Positions 46,070 to 57,300 of a DNA stretch of 64,000 bases are shown here, one piece after another. The notes under the pieces are model-generated. The model saw nothing but the letters and a program-made list of their open reading frames with translations. It made no database searches and was not told the DNA's origin. Source of the DNA: Phaseolus vulgaris (taxonomy: Eukaryota; Streptophyta; Magnoliopsida; Fabales; Fabaceae). How positions within the stretch are numbered: position 1 is the first letter of the stretch; each line of letters starts with the position of its first letter. The stretch lies in contig NC_023750.2 in assembly GCF_000499845.2 (NCBI RefSeq), positions 8,813,790 through 8,877,789 of the forward strand. The letters are read 5' to 3'. Both the position numbers and the translations under genes were made by a program.

Positions 46070-47515
46070 TGACTCACATGCGAAGGAGAGTTTGAGAGTT
46101 AATCATTATTATCAACCTCCACCTAGAAGAACTAGAAGAGAGAGCCACAAATGGACTAGGGTAGACCTACCTCATTTTTATGGAAAGGAAAATGTTGAAA
46201 CATATCTAGATTGGGAAATGAAAGTAGAATAACTTTTTGCTTGCCATCATGTTAGTGAGGAGAGGAAGGTACCCTTAGCCACTTTAAGCTTTCAAGGAAA
46301 CGCTATGTATTGGTGGACATCCTTAGAGAGAGATAGGTGCCTCCATAGGGACCCTCCCATAGAATATTGGAATGACCTTAGGAGAGCCCTGAGACGCCGC
46401 CATATTCCTTCATACTACAATAGGGAGTTAATGGACAAGCTCCAAAGACTCCAACAAAAAGAACATGAGTATAGAGGAGTATAGGCAAAAGGTGGAGCTT
46501 TACATGATGAGAGCCTCTACTAGGAAGGAAGAAACCACCACCATAGCTAGGTTCCTCAGTGGTCTCAGTCTTGAGATAAGGGATAAAGTAGAACTCTTGC
46601 CTTATCGAAACTTGAATGACTTGATCCAACTTTGTATAAAAGTTTAACAACAAAATTTTAGAAAAGAATCAAGTCGCAAGGAGAGTTCTTACTCTAACTC
46701 TTATCCCAAAAAAGAGTACATAAGAGAAAGGGAGGATAGTCTTTTAAAAGATAAATCCAAAGAAACTCCCAAAAATGTAGGAAAAGATGTGTCTACCTCG
46801 CAACCCCATAGTAGAGATATCCAGTGTTTTTAAGTGTCTTGGTAGAGGCAAGAAGATGAGTCTAGTGGGGAAGAAGAGAAAGAAGATAGTGAGGAGGCAT
46901 ACCCTTGTGAGGGATGAGTATAGCAGCCAAGAAGTTGAGTCTAGTGGGGAAGAAGAGAAAGAAGATAGTGAGGAGGCATACCCTTGTGAGGGATGAGTAT
47001 AACAGCCAAGAAGTTGAGTCTAGTGGGGAAGAAGAGAAAGAAGATAGTGAGGAGGCATACCCTTGTGAGCGAGAATTAATGATGATCAAAAGAACCCTCA
47101 ACAATCAACCTAGTGTGAACCATGAAACACAGAGAGAGAACATCTTTCATACAAGATGGAAAGTTTCAAAAAACATATGTTCTCTTAATGTGGATAGTGG
47201 CTCTTGCTGCAATTGTTGTAGCACTAGGATGGTTGAAAAGCTTAATCTACAATTAATACATCATCCAAAACCTTACAAACTTTAGTGGATAAATGAAGAT
47301 GGGGAATTAACTGTAGATAAGCAGGTAAAAGTCAGTTTTTTTATGAGGAACTATAAAGATGAGATTTTATATGATGTAGTACCCATGGAAGCCTGCCACA
47401 ACTTATTGAGAAGACCATGACAATTTGACAAGAAAACTATCCATAATGGTCTTACCAACGAAATAACTTTTACCCATAGGGAGAAAAAAATTGTACTCTA
47501 TCCTTTAACACCTTG
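46070..47515 (+). pseudogene. gypsy gag and protease remnant
   Basis: Gag begins inside the first frame after copia element 2 with RVDLPHFYGKENVETYLDWE and continues through GNAMYWWTSLERDR, YWNDLRRALRRRHIPSYYNR and EEYRQKVELYMMRASTRKEE, typical retrotransposon gag sequence. A stop interrupts at about 46230, and frameshifts occur near 46480 and 46650. The zinc knuckle starts (CFKCLGRG) but is cut off by a 79-bp tandem expansion. Protease follows with NVDSGSCCNCCSTRMVEKL and DVVPMEACHNLLRRP, again with stops. It cannot be functional. Confidence 0.85.
46858..47085 (+). repeat. 79-bp tandem repeat inside gypsy gag
   Basis: The unit containing gagtctagtggggaagaaga recurs with the tctag word at 46861, 46940 and 47019, exact 79-bp spacing, about 2.8 copies and nearly identical. 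Since 79 is not a multiple of three, each copy shifts the frame. Confidence 0.9.
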
Positions 47516-47559
47516 ACAAGTGGGAGAATAGTGTTCCTTCCCACAAGGTCATTCAGAAA

Positions 47560-48821
47560 GAAGAAAAATTTGAAAACAAAATTGAAAAGATACTTCTATC
47601 TGAACAACCTTCAGGCCTCCTTCTTTCTAAAGGAACACTTGCATGCACTACCACACTTTCTGAAGTTTGTGAGCTACCTCCTCAAGTCCAAAAACTTTTA
47701 AAAAAATTTGGTGATGTATTCCCTAAGGAAGAACCCATTGGACTCTACACTCCTTTACCTCTTGCAAGTTCTCCTTGGGAAGATATAAGCATTGATTTCA
47801 TATTAGGACTCTCTAGGACACAAAGAGGTTTTGATTCCATCTTTGTGGTAGTGGATAGGTTTAGCAAGATGAATCATTTCATACCCTGCCATAAAGCGAA
47901 TGATGTTAGCAACATCTCTAAGCTCTTCTTTAGATAAGTTGTAAGACTACATGGTTTACCTAAGACCATAGTTTCGGATAAAGATCTTAATTTGTAAGCC
48001 ATTTTTGGAGAACTCTCTAGGAAAGGCTTGGAACTAAGTTGAATTTCTCTACTTCTTGTCGTCCTCAAATGGATGGACAAACTGAAGTTGTAAATAGATC
48101 TCTTTCCACTATGCTTAGGTCAATCATGAAGGGAAACCACAAATCTTGGGATGAGTACCTTCCTCATATTGAATTTGCAAATAATAGAGTAGTTCATAAA
48201 ACTACTAACATTTCTCCATTTGAGGTTGTATATGGATTCAATCCTCATACTCCTTTGGATTTGTTACCTCTACCTAATCCACAAGATTTTGTGCATAAGG
48301 AAGGAGTAACAAAGCCTGAATTTGTAAAGAAAATGCATGAGAGGATTAAAAACAAAATACAACAACAAACAGAGAAATACATGAAACATAGCAATACGGG
48401 GAAGAGAGAGATGATTTTTTATGAGGGAGACTGGGTTTGGCTTCACCTTAGAAAAGATAGATTCCCTAATCAGAGGAAGTCTAAACTTAGTCCCCGAGGT
48501 GATGGTTCCTTCCAAGTTCTCAAAAGAATCAATAATACTGCATATCAAATTGACCTACCTGAAGAATATGGAGTACATACAACCTTCAATGTTATGGATC
48601 TAACACCTTTTGCAGGTAGTGAAGATGAAGAGGCAGAAGCATGTGATTTGAGGACAAATCCTCTTCAAAAGGAAGGGGATGATGGAAGAGGCCCAAGTTC
48701 AAGCCCTAGTTCAGGCCCAACAACTAGGTCTATGGCAAAGAGGATTCAAGAAGATTGGGAGTCTGCTACTTATGGCAAAGAAACTTTTATTTATATGTTC
48801 GAAGAGGACCACAAGAAGTAA
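47560..48821 (+). pseudogene. gypsy pol remnant: integrase core and C-terminus
   Basis: The segment leading into the reverse transcriptase ([18 protein letters not shown], about 47710) joins directly to the integrase core [20 protein letters not shown] and [17 protein letters not shown]. The reverse transcriptase, RNase H and integrase zinc finger are therefore deleted. Stops follow near 47937 and 47995. A final open frame (48039-48821, 260 codons) holds the end of the integrase, including MDGQTEVVNRSLSTMLRSIM, and the C-terminal domain, and continues through the polypurine tract into the 3' LTR. Confidence 0.88.
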
Positions 48822-49350
48822 AGCCCAAGCCATGGGAGCTAGTTTCTTTATTAGTAATTTCAGTAGAATAGGGTTCCTTTAGCATAATAGGGGAGGTCTG
48901 CTTATGATTGTGCTTGAGTAGAGCCTTTTAGGGTAGAAAGTTAACCTAGCTTCTAGAACTTTTCTCCCAGGGTGCAACATTGACTTTAGTCAATACCCTA
49001 AGAGCCCCTCTTTTGTGTATTTCTCATCCTGCCCTTGCTCTACAAGGCACCATCTCCTATAAATAGGGTATTTTGGTTCATGTTTTGTAAGATCAATTTT
49101 ATGAGTAAAATGCTGCCAAATATTGCAAGCTTCTACTCCCTTATCTAATCTCTCTAGGTTAGACACTTTGATCTTCACCTCCACCTTTCTCCAAGTGATA
49201 TGGCCCAACTAATCACTCTCCATACCTTTCATGCACCTACAAGGAACCCATAGCTCTATATGAGCTCTCCTTGATCCATCACATCCATTGCTTCCGCCAC
49301 CCTTTTCAAATCTCCAAGAGGAACAGTCGGTCATGAAGTGAAGCCCATCA
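48680..49350 (+). repeat. 3' LTR of the gypsy element
   Basis: 671 bp, preceded by a purine tract (aaaaggaagggga) and followed by the cctaa TSD. The pol frame runs on into it as far as 48821. Confidence 0.93.
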
Positions 49351-49439
49351 CCTAATATTCATACTAATCAGTTTCATCATCAACAACACCCACCCCTACC
49401 TAGACCTTCATTCCTATTGTCCTTTTCTTCCAGACTTCT

Positions 49440-51740
49440 TAAACTGTTTCAGACATCTTCCTCGTTTCCCAAATGAGAGAACCATACTTCCATTCTAGTA
49501 TTCCATATTCTATTTGCTTCCATACTCTCATTATTTAACCAAACCATACAATTTTTAACACCATTATTAGTAATTTCAGTAGAATTATAGACTAACCTTA
49601 CATCCGCTTTGTGAGATAGTTCTTTACATCCATCAAGACGTGCATATCCCACCTCTTGTGAGTTGTTTCTGCTACACTCCCCAACTTCCAACAACCTCTC
49701 TCCAGCACTGGAAAACGACGCAATACGACGATGAAAGCGCATGTGCGCCACAAGGCTTGCAGAGAAGTCTCCAGAATATACTACAGTGACGCTCAAGGGC
49801 CTGCGAACCACCATAGAATACGCTGAATCGCTTCCATATTCCGAGGGATTTTTCACCACCACCAACCACCATCTCTGACATATGTAGCAGGCGCGGCGCA
49901 GCGGTGAGCTGCGGATGACAACGTAGTGTCACCTGCAGTGGAGGAAGCCTTCCTTTGAGCGTCTCACCTTGTTTCTTAGGCAGAAGATGACGATGCAACG
50001 TCTTGTGTGGCAGTGAGAGCGTCCGTTCAGGCGTCTCCTTTGGTCCCAAAGGAGGAGGACGACGTCGCAGCTCCTTATGCGGCGGTGGCAACCTCCATTC
50101 GTGCATTAAACCTGGTTCCGCTCTGCGCAAATGACACCGCCGTAAATGGCCCTCCGTCTTCGGCGAACGCTAATGATTGCGCAGGGAGGCTGCTGTTAGT
50201 GGTTCATAGGGTCACATCAGCCCTACTTCCAACTCCATAAAGTTCAATTTCACTAATAATTGGGCATGTTCGAACTAAGCACACACCCCTCTCTAACGTT
50301 TGGAATTTGGCCCAATCACGCTCAAAAGGCCCAATATCAACATATAAACTTTTAATCTCTGTTAGGGTTTGCCTCTGACCACCTACCTCATTAAATGCAA
50401 TGTTACATTGCCTAGGCACCTCCTCTAAATCGTCAACTGCCTAATTAAAACACCCATTTTGGCCACCTAAATCATTAATTACCTCATTAAGACGCCTAGT
50501 GTTTTGTAGTCCACTAATTTGCTGGCCATGCACGTCATCACCCCTGTCTTCTGTATCCGCGTATGGCCTATTTGACTCCATGCGGAGAAAGCCCTCCACC
50601 TCCTCCACCGTCGTCTCCTCCCCAACGCCGCCATGGAGATTTAAATTTCTCCCAAACTCTGAATCTTTTGATGCATCACACTCCCTCCTTATGAAACTTC
50701 CGAGCTCATCGTCATCCGAATGGTTTTCCCATTCACCAATATAGCCACTTTTAATTTTAATAACAGGTTCTTCTTCAATAGCTATTTGACACAAAGTCTC
50801 ATTAATCTTCATACAATTTGCCCAACAAACCTCCCTTGCTACAGGCAATTTAATTAAGACTCTTGCATATTGTAGTTCTTCCATCTCCAAAGTAAATTTG
50901 TCAATTTCTACAAACGTTATGACCATGGACACTATACTTTCCAAGCTTTGCCTACTCAACAGATTTAGGGGCAGCTCTCTAATATGGGCCCAAACATATT
51001 TTTCTGATACCATAAAGTCCTTCTCCCAAGGGTTAATAGATTCAAAGATTGATTCAAACCACTCTTTATTTTCATCTATAGTCTTTTTAATCAAACTCGC
51101 ATCTTCTCCAAATAGTAGAACATAGTTACCTCCCAGGAAACGCAAAGGAATGAAATTAAATCCACCCAATATAAAACTTTTCTTCATATCCTTAGCCTTA
51201 CTTGGTTCCACAGTTCTACCAATGAAGCAGTTATCTAACCACTCCAAATGTTGCGCCTCTGCCTTTAACACTATTTGATATATATTCTTCTTTTCCCCCC
51301 TTACATCCTTTCTCCACAACAGAAGCATACGACAACTTTTCCTTCCAAACTGTATGGCTTTGATTCATGTTGGGTTTGGCGTTCCACTCATTCCTTGGCT
51401 CTCTAACTCTGCTAAAATTGGTTTGGGTTCTACATTCCTCTCGTGTCTTGGTTCTCTGTCTCTGTTGTACTTCGGTCAGTATACCCTTACTTTTCAGTAA
51501 CCGATCCAGACATAATCCAATTTCCTTTCCAGCTCTACCACATCTATCACATCTTGAAACTTGACAAAGCCAAATCTTTGATTTTTGTTACTCAGACTTC
51601 TAGAAATAAACACATCAACAACTCTTCCCCATCTCTGAAACACTCTCCGCATGTCCTTCTCTTCATATTCCATAGGAAAAATTGTGAAGAAAAACTTAAC
51701 ACTTGTTTTCTTCGACCCATACCCTCTCTTCCTCACAGTG
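49440..51740 (-). pseudogene. LINE ORF1: RRM plus DUF4283-like protein (broken)
   Basis: Reading leftward from about 51736, the first segment (to 51494) encodes an RRM-like fold with FFTIFPMEYEEKDMRRVF and the RNP1-like NQRFGFVKF. A second segment (51328-50441) is a DUF4283-like region, including LEWLDNCFIGRT, VSEKYVWAHIRELPLNL and VLIKLPVAREVCWANC, followed by an acidic tail. RRM plus DUF4283 is the usual ORF1 layout of plant L1 elements; the protein is thought to bind the LINE RNA. The piece 50440-49440 is a low-similarity C-terminal extension. Several frameshifts and stops separate the parts, and the N-terminal frame has no ATG. Confidence 0.75.
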
Positions 51741-51786
51741 TGCCACTCTCTCTCACTCCCTCTCCATTTTACACCAGCCTCAAAAA

Positions 51787-52625
51787 TTATATTATATTAC
51801 TACATATCAATATTTTTTTTATCTTACTAGTATTTTTACGTTATATTATATATAATTATTTTTCTATTTTTCTATTACTTATGAATTTTCTATATATGAA
51901 TAATTTTTTAAAATGTTATAAATAATTTTTTTAATATTATGAATATTTTAGTACGATATTATATAAATATTTGTATATTATATTACTACATATCAATATT
52001 CTTTTTACAGGATTTTTACGTTACATTATGTATAAATATTTTAATATTTTTCTATTAATTATTTATGAATACTTTATTTTATATTATATATGAATAATTT
52101 TTTAAGATGTTATAAATATTTTTCTATTATACCTTCTTTAGTTATATAAATATTTTTCTATTAATTATGAATATTTTATATTATATTATATATGAATAAT
52201 TTTTTAAAATGTTATAAATATTTTTCTATTATATCATTTTTAATCTTTTGAATATTTTTCTAAGATATTATATGAATATTTTTATATTATATTACTATAT
52301 ATTAATATTTTTTTGGATCTTAGTCGTATTTTTACATTATATATATAAATAAATATCTGTTATAAATATTTTTCTATTATATTTTTTTAGTTTTATAAAT
52401 ATTTTGCTATGATATTATATATGAATATTTTTATATTATATTACCACATATCAATATTTTTTTTGGTTTTATTAGTGTTTTTACATTATATTATATATTG
52501 AATATTTTAATATTATATTATTATTTATGAATATTTGTATATTATATAACATGAATATATGTCTTTGTCTTATGAATTTTTTTATATTATATTATTATAT
52601 ATTTTGGTTAATATTTTTATTATAA
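51787..52625. repeat. AT-rich minisatellite-like tract, right part
   Basis: Continuation of the tract at 26262-26528 past the LINE. It is almost pure A/T, with repeated words tgaataattttttaaaatg and ttataaatatttttctatta at about 51897, 52111 and 52192 and a looser copy near 52355. Higher-order units of roughly 80-200 bp are suggested but irregular. Confidence 0.8.
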
Positions 52626-52653
52626 TTTTCAAGAGTCATCTTATTAGAATTTC

Positions 52654-53185
52654 ATGACATCTCATCACCTTTTCCCGAATATGTCCCTATTGTGGCTCCA
52701 AGAGAAACATGTTACTAAAGATGTATGGGAAGGTAATGAAAGACTATTGAGACCCAAAAGACATGCAATCTGGGTAGTAAAGCATGAGGATACACTTGAC
52801 CAACGAGTCAAACACTTAGTTGACTATTCTAGTTTTGGACATTTGTTAAAATTTAAGAACATTGACTTCAACCACCTACTACTTAAAACTTTAGTGGAAA
52901 AGTGGAGAACAGAGACTCGTACCTTTCACTTTCCTCTTGATGAAACAATTGTTACATTGGAAGATGTGGAATTGGTATTGGGTTTACTTGTTGATGGAGA
53001 GGCTGTCACCGAGATTACTATTGGTGATTTAGTATCTTTGTGTGAGCAGTTGCTCGGATTTATACCACCCACTACAACTGTGCAAGGAAATGCAATTAAT
53101 TTTTCTTGGCTTAACAACACTTTTCCGGAACTGTCACATGATGGAACCGACGATGTTATTGCTCAACATGCTCGAGCCCAGATAT
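52654..53185 (+). pseudogene. plant mobile domain (PMD) protein, truncated by a Tat insertion
   Basis: From ATG 52654 an open frame of about 177 codons runs to the LTR at 53186. It reads LRPKRHAIWVVKHEDTLDQR, VKHLVDYSSFGHLLKFKNID, LLLKTLVEKWRTETRTFHFP and TIVTLEDVELVLGLLVDGEA. This is the N-terminal half of the plant mobile domain (PF10536) of MAIN/MAIL1-like and serine/threonine phosphatase 7 long-form-like proteins, known for roles in transposon silencing and genome stability and also carried by transposons. The remaining PMD would lie beyond the Tat element, outside the window. Whether this was a host gene or a transposon-borne PMD cannot be told. The AT-rich tract sits where its promoter should be. 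Confidence 0.8.
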
Positions 53186-53982
53186 TGTACCGCCCTGGTA
53201 GTCGGAAGTGATGACGTGGCATCCAGCTACAGTATAGGCGTGTTGACAAGGCGCCAGGTTGGCAGAGGGGAAGGAAGTCGGGGGGCTCGTGAAGTCGCCA
53301 GTTATTAAGTTGGCGTGTTCCGATCTCCAGCATACCAGAATCGGCGATCACCGGGTTAAAGATGAAGTCGCCAGATGTAAACTCAGGCGACCTAGTGATT
53401 GGAGATCGCCAGAGCAAGCACATCGCCAGAGATGAAGGTGGTGCAGATTATGAAGGCAGCCGGCGAGACCACAGGGAAGGTGTATGAAGGCACCCTAACT
53501 CGCCAGTTCCAGTAGAGATCGCACTCCCAAGTTAGCTATGTACTGGGCAGCACCATGCATAAATAACTTAGCCAAGAAGAGAGTCAGAAGCTGTGCCCAA
53601 GTCAAGGAGGCTCCAGATGAAGGCACGTGTACGACTAGATGCGAGCCACGTGTCCAAGTCTGTAACTGCCAGGAGAGAGAAAGTAACCAGGTATATAAGA
53701 GTTCTCAACGAACTTTCTGGTACGCACGTTCAAATTATACTCTTTACGCTTGCGAGTTATAGAGCACACTGTGAGAGAGAATTTGCACGGTTCCTGTTCT
53801 CTTAGTATTTGGTGATTCGGTCACTGACTTGGGCGTTGGAGTGCAATCGGCCGCAGCGGCGCCGCTCTGTTCCTTTGCAGGTTCTTGAGGTGGATCTCGA
53901 AGAAGAATGGAGGTTTGAAGCGGTGCGCACGTCGATCCTTTGACGAGGCAGTTTCCAGCGTTCCGGTCAACAGGCAGGATCA
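53186..53982 (+). repeat. 5' LTR of the Tat element
   Basis: It starts TGTACCGCCCTGG, resembling the other Tat LTR starts here (TGTACCGACCAG, TGTACTGGCCAG), and ends near GGCAGGATCA. It carries the shared block TGACTTGGGCGTTGGAGTGC at 53825-53848. The end is inferred from the PBS position because the 3' LTR is not available for comparison. Confidence 0.75.
53692..53698 (+). promoter_or_regulatory. TATA box of the Tat LTR
   Basis: tatataa lies 127 bp upstream of the conserved Tat LTR block, a plausible LTR promoter. Confidence 0.5.
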
Positions 53983-53985
53983 TCA

Positions 53986-54001
53986 GGCGCCCACCGTGGG
54001 G
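53986..54001 (+). other. primer-binding site of the Tat element
   Basis: ggcgcccaccgtgggg, the characteristic Tat-lineage PBS, starts three bases after the inferred LTR end. Confidence 0.85.
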
Positions 54002-54388
54002 CCGTGTAAAACTTGCTCCCATCCACAGCGTGAGTTCTTGAAGGTTTTCGAAGTTTTCTGCGTGGTTGTGTGCTGGTGCAACCATCGTTCGCTGTTTGCT
54101 TGAAATTTGTTCGGTGAATTCGCGTTTTATACCGTTCGTTTGGGTTTTCGATCGGTGAAGTGAGGTTTTCCTGCTGTTTACGCGTAATTTGTTCGGTGGA
54201 GTTGAGTTCTTTCGCTCGTTTGGTTATCCGTGGGAAGAGCAGTGGTTTCTGGTGGAGTTGCAAGTTTCTTTGAAGGTTTATGGTGTTCTTGAGTTTTCTT
54301 GCGGAGTTTCGCACAGTTTCTTCCGATTGATCGCTGAATCGATCGTAGCTGAAGTGTCGTTCGCTGCATTCTGTGATTCGCTAAGTTC

Positions 54389-57300
54389 ATGAGAAAAATG
54401 AGAAGCAATCGTTCAAGCCCCGTGGCGCCTGTCGCTGCTGAAGGCGACGCCGCCATGACCATGGCGCAGATGGTAGATATTATGCGCTCGTTGCAGGCGA
54501 CTATGGAAGCCTCGCGCATAGAGCAGGCGCGAATGCATGAGGACCTGGCCGCCTCTCGGGCCAGGAATGATGAGCTTACCAAGGTGACTGAGGAGCTGCG
54601 TCAAGCTCTTCAGAAGCAGCAAGGGCGTCCTATTGCTGAAGAGGTCGCGCCGTCGTCGCCACCTCGTGTTTTTCCTATGCCTTTCGCTCAGGCGATTACT
54701 GACACGCCTATTCCTACGAGCGTGGTCCCTGTCAAGGCTGTCTTTACCGGCGTGGAGGATCCAGAGGCTCATCTAACCACGTTCCATACACAGATGATGC
54801 TGTCGGGAGGGTCAGACGCCGTGTATTGCAAGATGTTCGTGAGCACGCTCCAGGGAACGGCGTTGGAGTGGTTTGTGAGCCTACCTAACGGTCACATAAC
54901 CAATTTTCAGCAGTTCTCGAAGGTTTTCGTCGAGCAGTACATCGTGAACAAGGCACCGCCCAGGGTGTCTTATGATTTGTTCGATATAAGGCAGTACCAG
55001 GGAGAGTCCCTCAGAGACTACCTGAATCGCTTTGGAGCGCAGATGGTCAGATCGCCGGCTAAAGATGAAGAAATGCTGGTCTATGCATTCAAGAAGGGCA
55101 TGCTGCCAGGACCATTCTGCGAGGCCTTGATCAGGGCTCACCCTGCAACGTTTGCTGAGGTCAGGCGACTTGCGGTGGCTCACATCGCCGACGAGAGTGA
55201 GGTCGCCGAGAAGAGAGGGAGCGTGGCTCCCGCTAAGCCACGCACCCAGACCAGGATCCAGCCGCAAAGGGTGCTGGAGACAGCGGCGGCGGCCAGGAAG
55301 GACCAGAGGACTCGCCATCCTTATGATAGGAGGAACAAGGGGAGGGGCCAGGGACGCCAGCAACCAGCACGCCGGGAATACAATCGCCCGCCTAAGCACA
55401 AGTTTGTTATGGGATTGGCGGACCTGATCGCCATTCCCAATATATCTGCTAGGTTGAAAGCGCCTGAGAAGGTGGGCGACAAGGTGCTGGGACCAAAGCC
55501 AGACGCCTGGTGTGAGTTTCACCAGGGCTTTGGCCACACTTTGGACTCGTGTTTGTCCTTAGGGTATCAGCTCGATGATCTGGTTAAGAGCGGGTTCCTA
55601 AATGACTATCTGCTGGACAGGAGGACGGGGGGAGCGTCGAGTTCCCAGCCAGCGGGTGGAGAAGCCCAGCAACACGAGATGCCTATCCACGGGGAAATCC
55701 ACACCATTGCAGGAGGCTTCTCAGGTGGTGGATGCACCGCATCGCAGAGGAAGAAGTACGCGCGGTCGGTGATGACAGTGGATATGTTTGAAGATCACTC
55801 GCCGAAGGTGGACATTACGTTCACCAAGCAGGATCTTCGAGACGTTGTGCCCCATGACAACGATCCCATAGTCATTTCGTTGATTACGGCGGGAAGGAAG
55901 GTCCACAGAGTTCTGGTGGACCAGGGAAGCTCGGCAGACGTGATGTTCTGGCCGACTTTCACGCAGCTGGAGTTGCCCCTTGACCAGCTAAGGCCCTATG
56001 GAGGGTGCCTGTATGGGTTCGCTGGTGACCAGGTGGAGGTCAGGGGGTACATTGAGTTGAGAACCACGTTTACAGATGAGGCTGGTTCGAGGACGGAGAA
56101 AATCAAGTACCTCATTGTAAACGCTCCTTCAGCATACAACATCCTGTTGGGAAGGCCCACGCTTAACAGGATAGGCGCTATACCGTCGACTCGGCACATG
56201 AAGGTGAAGTTGTCTTCTATGGAGGGGGTGGTGATCACGATCAAGTCTGATCAGAAAGAAGCAAAAAAGTGCTATGAGAATAGCCTAAAAAACAAGAGAT
56301 CAGTGAGTTATGTAACAACCACCCCACCTCCCGGTGTGAAGCCCAGATCGACAGTAACAGAAGAGACCGCCGGAAGGGACGTGGAGATGGTGGACGCTGA
56401 GCTGGGGGAGGGGAACGCTGGTCTGGAGGAGGAAGAGGCCCGGAATCGCCCTGAGGAAGCGAGAGAGCAGGGAATCGCCAGGGCGGTGATCGCCAGAGAG
56501 TCCAGGCCAAAACCTGTCAAGCAGTGGCTCGAGAAAGAGATCGGGGGAAAGATCTTCAAGCTGGGAAGATCTCTGGAGGTCGAGCTCCAGGACCAGATCG
56601 CCAAGGTGATTGAGCGGCATCTGGACGCGTTTGCATGGTCCGCTTCGGACATGCCCGGGATTGATCCCGACTTCTTGTGCCATCATCTGGCGATGGACAA
56701 CTTGGTGAGACCAGTGCGACAAAGAAGAAGAAAGTTCAACGAGGAGAGGAGGCAGGCGATTAAAGATGAAACACAGAAACTCCTTGCTGCAGGCCACATC
56801 AGGAAAGTCCAGTACCCTGAATGGCTGGCGAATGTCGTGCTGGTGAAGAAGAGTAACGGGAAATGGCGCATGTGCGTCGATTTCACCGACCTGAACAAAG
56901 CTTGCCCAAAGGATTCGTATCCTTTTCCAAGCATAGACGCCCTGGTAGATAGTGCTGCAGGGTGTAAGTTGCTGAGTTTCCTGGATGCCTTCTCGGGGTA
57001 TAACCAGATCAAGATGCATCCCATGGATGAAGAGAAGACAGCCTTCATGACGGAGAGGTCGTGCTATTGCTATAAGGTGATGCCGTTTGGGCTGAAGAAC
57101 GCGGGGGCCACGTACCAGAGGCTGATGGATCGAGTACTTGCACCGATGCTGGGAAGGAACGTGCAAGCGTACGTCGATGACATGGTCGTGACCTCGCCGG
57201 AAAAGAGCAAGCACGTTGCCGACTTGGAGGAATTGTTCACAACGATCGCCAAGTTCAGATTGAAGCTGAATCCAGAGAAATGCATTTTCGGCGTGGAAGC

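Larger units (their letters stand above)
37491..49350 (+). mobile_element. Ty3-gypsy retrotransposon (TSD cctaa), RT deleted, host of copia element 2
   Basis: The LTRs 37491-38169 and 48680-49350 start TGATGGAAGAGGCCCAAG and end CCCATCA. cctaa at 37486-37490 and 49351-49355 is a perfect TSD inside the LINE. A PBS lies at 38172-38184. Element 39586-46064 is inserted in the leader or gag. Broken gag, protease and integrase remnants follow at 46070-48821, but the reverse transcriptase, RNase H and N-terminal integrase are deleted. The net length without the insertion is about 5.4 kb. Confidence 0.93.
26529..51786 (-). mobile_element. near-full-length LINE (L1-type), interrupted three times
   Basis: The 18-bp sequence ttatattatattactaca flanks the unit at 26511-26528 and 51787-51804. 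A T7 run at 26529-26535 is the poly(A) tail of a minus-strand element. Removing the solo LTR 27160-28198, the copia element 30256-36517 and the gypsy element 37491-49350, each with one TSD copy, leaves about 6.1 kb, the length of a plant L1-type LINE. Reading 5' to 3' on the minus strand there are an RRM domain and a DUF4283-like domain (ORF1), an APE endonuclease, a partial reverse transcriptase and a zf-RVT domain, in the expected order. All coding parts are broken by stops, frameshifts and one deletion. Confidence 0.92.

Noticed and set aside
51439..51925. 160-codon plus-strand open frame
   Set aside because: It overlaps the RRM-coding strand of the LINE and runs into the AT-rich tract; its sequence is low-complexity.
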